A DNA stretch of 64,000 nt from Prostheceraeus crozeri. Taxonomy: Eukaryota > Platyhelminthes > Polycladida > Euryleptidae. Positions 59,610 to 64,000 of this stretch are shown here, in pieces (positions within the stretch are counted from its first letter, which is position 1; every line of letters starts with the position of its first letter). The notes beneath the pieces are model-generated. The model searched no databases and was not told where the DNA came from. It worked only from the letters and a program-made list of their open reading frames with translations. The stretch lies in assembly GCA_907163375.1 (NCBI GenBank), contig CAJQUW010007440.1:62001-126000 (forward strand), given 5' to 3'. The translations under genes and the position numbers were made by a program.

Positions 59610-60780
59610 GAACTTGATATCGTCGGTGTCGCTGTTGCGTGATCCGGTTTTGCTGAAACTTCGCACAATTTACGTCTGTGAAGTTAGCCGTACCAATATC
59701 CGTGCCACATCGAAAACAACATCAACACATAATTTCAGAGTGTGCCAGCTTGTGCCACCACTTATCTTTCAAAATAATGCAGAAGTTTGCGAGAGATCAT
59801 CGATCAAAAGTTCGAGGTGGTACGGATGTGAAGCTAGCCGCACCAAATTACCGAAAAATCTTACATCGCATATTTATGAATTTTCAACCAAATGGACGTC
59901 TAAAATATCACGTCTAAAGCATGTGCCATCCACTACTTCGCCGAAACTCACAATAGCAACTGAGAAAATGGACAAAATGACCTCAAAGTGGTACGGATGT
60001 GAAGTTGGCCGCACCACTTGTGAAAATCGCATGTGCCACTCACATCAACTGACCGAATGCACTTATTGGGAGTGTGCTAGCTTGTGTCACCCCTCATACA
60101 ACCTCAACTCTCTGCTGAATTCGCACAAATGCGGATTTACCTCCGCAGCCACCCACGTCCATCAGCCATCCGTACCACTTGTGAAAATCGCGTGTGCCAC
60201 TCACATCAACTGACCGAATATACTAACTGGGAGTGTGTCAACTTCTGACACCCCTCAGACACCCCCAACTCGTCGCACAATCCGCGGAAATGTGGATTTA
60301 CCTCCGGAGCCACACTCATCACCCATCCGTACCATTTGTGAAAATCGCGTGTGCCACTCACATCAACTGGCTGAATGCACCTAATGGAAGTGTGCCAGCT
60401 TGTGCCACCCCTCAGACAACCCCAACTCTCCACAGAATCCGCAGAAATGTATTTTTGGCTGTAAGTCTTGTGGCAAAAGGCATCATGCTCTACTCCATTG
60501 CAAAAAAAAGAAACTACACGTAGGTGATTGTATCTCTACCCAAGTAACATCAGCTGCGAGCCAGAAAAGTAGTGAGCTGGTACAGACTGCAACAGTGCTG
60601 CTATCAGGTGAGCGTGGACGACTCTCAGTAAATGTCATGTTTGATGGGGGTAGTGAATTGAGTTATGTCAGAAGCAGTTTGTTGAGAAAAGTGACGTTTG
60701 TTAGAACTGGTCAGAAGCATGGGTGGAATTTGATGACCTTTGGGGAGCATGGGTGGTATGCGCTCTTATGTTGAAGTTGA
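59610..60780 (+). mobile_element. BEL/Pao gag-protease remnant (fossil)
   Basis: Plus-strand fragment of a second BEL/Pao element. A zinc-knuckle-like segment (CKSCGKRHHALLHC) and a protease start (VMFDGGSELSYVRSS, the usual D-S/G-G motif region) are readable at about 60.45-60.70 kb. Upstream, at about 59.98-60.47 kb, a segment of ~158 bp encoding knuckle-like sequence is repeated about three times in tandem. RT, integrase and LTRs were not found. It is old and broken in several places. Confidence 0.65.
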
Positions 60781-60829
60781 ATTAGAACTTTTCAACCGTC
60801 ATGCCTATGGTACAGGTTTTCCCACACAC

Positions 60830-62480
60830 ATTCGGACATAGCACAAGCATAATCGCTATTTCTCATTCAGAATTACACCTTTGTGAAGAAATCTACACAT
60901 TGTTCAGCCAACTTCGCTACGTGTGTCATTGTGCAAGCATTTTCGCATGTAGCGAACACAATTGTCCGGAAATGAAGGGTAGTTCACATACACACCATTC
61001 ATATTTGCGAATATAAAGACCACATTCGCTGTGCCTGCATTGTTTACACAGTAGGCTACACTGTACGTACACAATGCCACGTGTCTATGCATCAACGAGC
61101 TTCGAAATGAAGCAAAAGCTCATTGCGTCTTGGATCAATGGCGAGGATTACAACGCTGCTGCAAGAGTCCTCAACATCAATCAGTCGACTGCTCGGTCGA
61201 TCATCAAACGACACCAACGGGGAGAAACGCTTGTCGACAAGAGAGGTGGCCGACGTCAGGAGTCTGTGCGTCTGACAGAGGGCCTAATCAGACGAATTGT
61301 GGAGATCGTAGAAGAAACGCCCGACATAAAAGGCAAACTGGAGAATGTAGTTTCCATCAGCACAATTGCAAGGGCCCTTGATGGCCACCTAATCACTACG
61401 AAGAAGCTGCAAGATTGTCCAGCAAGGCAAAATTCTCCCGAAGTCAAGGATGCTCGTTCGACATACGCACAGTGGTACTTGGAAGAAGGATTAAGCCGCA
61501 CCTTGCTTTTCATTGATGAGACGTGTTTCAATATTTTCACAAAGAGAACAAGAGGACGAGCACTGAAAGGTCGATCAGCCGTGCGACAAGTTGGCGGACA
61601 ACATGGTCCAAATTTGAATCTTGTGATGGTAGTGGCTGCCGGAGCAGGAGTGGTCTACTATGAGCTGGAAAGAGGATGTATGACAAGTGAGTACATACAA
61701 TACATACCACAGTATGTACATGTAGTAAATGTCATTTCGTTAATACATAGGCCATTAGCCCTATAATCAAAATAGATTTTATGTATTTATCAATTACAAT
61801 AATGATCATGTTCATTTCCTCTCCAGGTATTCGCTTTGGTCACTTTCTCGATAACCTGGATGCAATCTCGGCAAATCTGGATGTCAACAATCCCACGCTC
61901 ATCATGGACAACGCTTCTGTTCATCATGGGGCAGTGAGCAATGGTGCGACTTCAGGCGGAGTTCCTGTTCGCTTTTTGCCCGCCTATAGCCCTTTCCTCA
62001 ACCCCATTGAGAATGTCTTCTCCGTGTTAAAGCTGAAATTACGTGCAGAATTGCGAGAGGAGAGAAACTTGCAACGCATTTCAAATGTGCCGAACAACCT
62101 CTCCCAAGCAGAACACAGACTGCGGGTCCTGAATGGCATGGCAAGGGAAATAATCGAAGACCAAACGACCCTGAGTGGCGCTAAAGTTGACTCCATGACA
62201 ACTCATGTTATGCGATACATTCACAGATGCTTTGCTATGGCTGATATAATAGTATAAAGTAAATATAGAAATGTATTTGGAAATTGAATGTTCTATTTAC
62301 ATTTAGCTTTTTTAAAATACAATTTTGGCTGAAAAACATGAGCCAATAATACATGGTGAATTTGGATGCTTATCTGCATTGCTTTTCGCGAATTTGCATG
62401 TTAAATATGCAACTTTGGCTGATTAAACGTTCATATGCGAAATAGGATGCACTACAGCGATTTTGCATGTTAAAGATATC
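60830..62480 (+). mobile_element. Tc1/mariner-type (IS630 superfamily) transposon
   Basis: Contains one spliced transposase gene. Exact ends were not fixed. A subterminal motif is inverted: TTCAGCCAACTT at about 60,914 upstream, and AACTTTGGCTGA (about 62,411) and AATTTTGGCTGAA downstream. TTTCGCATRTG-like motifs recur on both sides. The right side abuts the TAAG-repeat tail of the next LINE. Confidence 0.65.
61074..62257 (+). CDS. Tc1/mariner-type transposase, two exons
   Basis: Exon 1 is 61,074-61,686 and exon 2 is 61,827-62,257. A 140-bp intron (61,687-61,826; ACAA|GTGAGT...CTCTCCAG) joins them in frame to give 347 aa. Without splicing the frame stops soon after. Residues about 8-45 form a helix-turn-helix (KQKLIASWINGEDYNAAARV and on), with more DNA-binding helices to about 110. 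The catalytic DDE triad is visible in LLFIDET, TLIMDNASVHH and SPFLNPIEN, with 33 residues between the second and third acids. It cuts and pastes its own element, normally at TA. It looks intact and recent. Confidence 0.85.
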
Positions 62481-62483
62481 AAT

Positions 62484-62513
62484 GTAAGTAAGTAAGTAAG
62501 TAAGTAAGTAAGC
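62484..62513. repeat. (TAAG)n microsatellite, LINE 3' tail
   Basis: Seven TAAG units. On the minus strand this is an (ACTT)n run directly behind the LINE 3' UTR, so it is best read as that element's simple-repeat tail. Confidence 0.75.
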
Positions 62514-64000
62514 GTTTATTTCTCGTAAATGAAAATCTATACAGAGTGTTACAACTACATTCAAGTGAACTTCAAGTAATATGAAACAGTAAAAATAATA
62601 AAAAAATTTTTGCTGCAAAATCACACAATATGCGTACATGTACATTGAAAGATATGCTAACTATGTTTAAAAGAGCACTTTATATTATGCTGAATCATAA
62701 AAGGGAAAAAGGAACGAGCGAATTTTTCTGTTCGAACAATAGGATAGGAATAGTTATTTGAAAGAACTAATTTACACGGCAAAAGATCGCTCAACAAATG
62801 CTCTGAGTCACTTTCAATTACACTGAACAAGTTTTGTGACAATTTAATTCGCCTACGTTCTAAAACAACATCACATTTGTCACATTTTGATAGACCATTG
62901 TACATAATGCGATGGGCTCTCTTTTCAACTTTTACAAGCACATTGTTATCTTTTTTATTGAGGCCAACGAAGACTGGAGAAGCATAGTCAAAAACTGATC
63001 GAATGATTGCCAAATATATGTCATGTAACTTTATAGTGGAAACAAGGGGCTTTAATCGGCGAAGAAGATGTAAGCGACGACTGGCCTTTACACGCAAGTA
63101 ATTCACATGATTGTCCCATGTTAATGTGTCATTCAAAATAACACCTAGACATTTTGCCATAGAAACTCGATTTACAGAAAGTGGCTCATCAAAAAATATG
63201 GGATTTCGGGAAACAAGCATGACATTAGACTTACTGGTATTCAACGTTAATATATTTAATGAACACCATCGTGCAACGTTCAAAGTTTCATCTTCAATAG
63301 CGCTACGAATACAAGATACATTACCGTTGGAAAATGGAACAACAATGCTGACATCATCGGCATATTTGACCATAGTACTCTCGTCAGATATACAACACAG
63401 ATCTTTTATATACAGACAAAAAATGAAAGGTCCCAACACTGAACCTTGTGGGACACCACGAGAAATATTGACTGAACGAGAGAAGTGCCCATCTATTTTT
63501 ACAACAGCTTTTCTGTGCTCAAAATAGGATCCAAGCCAAACAACGAGTTCGATCGGAAAGTGCATATTCAACATCTTTTCAAATACAATATTGTGATCAA
63601 CACAGTCAAATGCTCTTGTCAAGTCAAAATTCAGAATTGCACAACCAAATTTTTGCCGATCATCAAAAGCACGCAGTGAAGCATCAACTAGCTTAATTAG
63701 AGCGGTGGTGGTGGAAGATCCTTTTCGGAAACCATGTTGCTCTCTTCCAAAATTTATGAAAAACATTTCGCATAGCGGTTAAGAATAATTCGTTCCAGTA
63801 GTTTGGAGAGAACTGAAAAAGTTGAAATATATCGCAGTTTTTCTACATCAGGAGGCTTAGTTTTGGGAAGCGGGACAATAACTGCAGTCTTCCATCGGGA
63901 CGGGAATATCATCTCCTTCAAGGAAGAATTATAAATGGCAGCCAACGGCTTTGAAATGACATCTGCGAGAAGTTTATATAACCGAGTAGGAATAGTGTCA
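62514..64000 (-). mobile_element. LINE (Jockey/CR1-group RT), cut by window edge
   Basis: Minus strand, running off the right end of the window. 63,754-63,945 carries the RT start (FPSRWKTAVIVPLPKTKPP, FSVLSKLLERII). A single frame change near 63.76 kb leads into the 369-codon ORF 62,657-63,766 with HGFRKGSSTTTALI, FDLTRAFDCVDHN, GVPQGSVLGPF, KYADDVSIVV and the thumb region (AKCLGVILND, KASRRLHLLRRL). The C-terminus is followed by a short 3' UTR and the (ACTT)n tail. These motifs fit the Jockey/CR1 side of the LINE tree; the exact clade cannot be given. One break in the visible part, so fairly young. Confidence 0.85.

Overview
This is a metazoan, probably invertebrate, window. The evidence is GT-AG introns, TATA-box promoters, metazoan histone-type 3' stem-loops, a BEL/Pao LTR element, a Penelope-like element with its GIY-YIG domain in front of the RT, hAT and Tc1/mariner elements, and LINEs including an R2-like one. 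No rRNA, tRNA or recognisable conserved host gene was seen. The species cannot be told from this sequence.

Layout. (1) 1-14.7 kb is a satellite array of about 49 monomers of about 300 bp, mostly alternating two types (A and B) as a roughly 600-bp dimer. (2) About 13.97-37.5 kb is a huge imperfect palindrome. Its left arm holds a little satellite, a gene module (14.85-18.5 kb) and an AT-rich tandem array (18.7-22.48 kb). The orientation flips at about 22,478. The right arm is the mirror image: a longer array (22.48-32.8 kb), the same gene module (32.9-36.7 kb), and satellite to 37.5 kb. (3) 37.5-64 kb is a transposon graveyard: GC-rich repeat, decayed LINE, a nested hAT/BEL/Penelope block (41.9-52.3 kb), hAT and hairpin MITEs, an R2-like LINE remnant, a BEL/Pao gag-protease remnant, an apparently intact spliced Tc1/mariner-type transposase, and a LINE running off the right edge.

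The unusual part is the palindromic gene module. Each arm carries three head-to-tail unrecognised genes: A, 388 aa with Cys/His clusters and a long coiled coil; B, 88 aa; C, 84 aa, acidic then basic. Each gene has its own TATA box, and each ends within about 120 bp in a near-identical sequence with a histone-mRNA-type stem-loop (GGCTCT-CTTA-AGGGCC followed by ACC). Behind every stem-loop lies a conserved cassette of about 100 bp made of nested inverted repeats. A fourth, antisense gene (D) is possible. Gene A has a 0.56-kb leader intron packed with hairpins and a 60-bp intron behind its stop codon. The arms differ at scattered sites, and their arrays differ in length (about 4 kb against 10 kb), so this is not a perfect fold-back copy. 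I infer a compact, S-phase-style expressed, possibly selfish gene cassette amplified as a palindrome inside satellite DNA. No product is recognised, and this function is inference.

The right half can be dated by nesting. A hAT element (TIR CAGTGGCGTC, 8-bp target duplication) received a young BEL/Pao element (5-bp duplication, nearly identical LTR segments), which is joined to a Penelope-like element.
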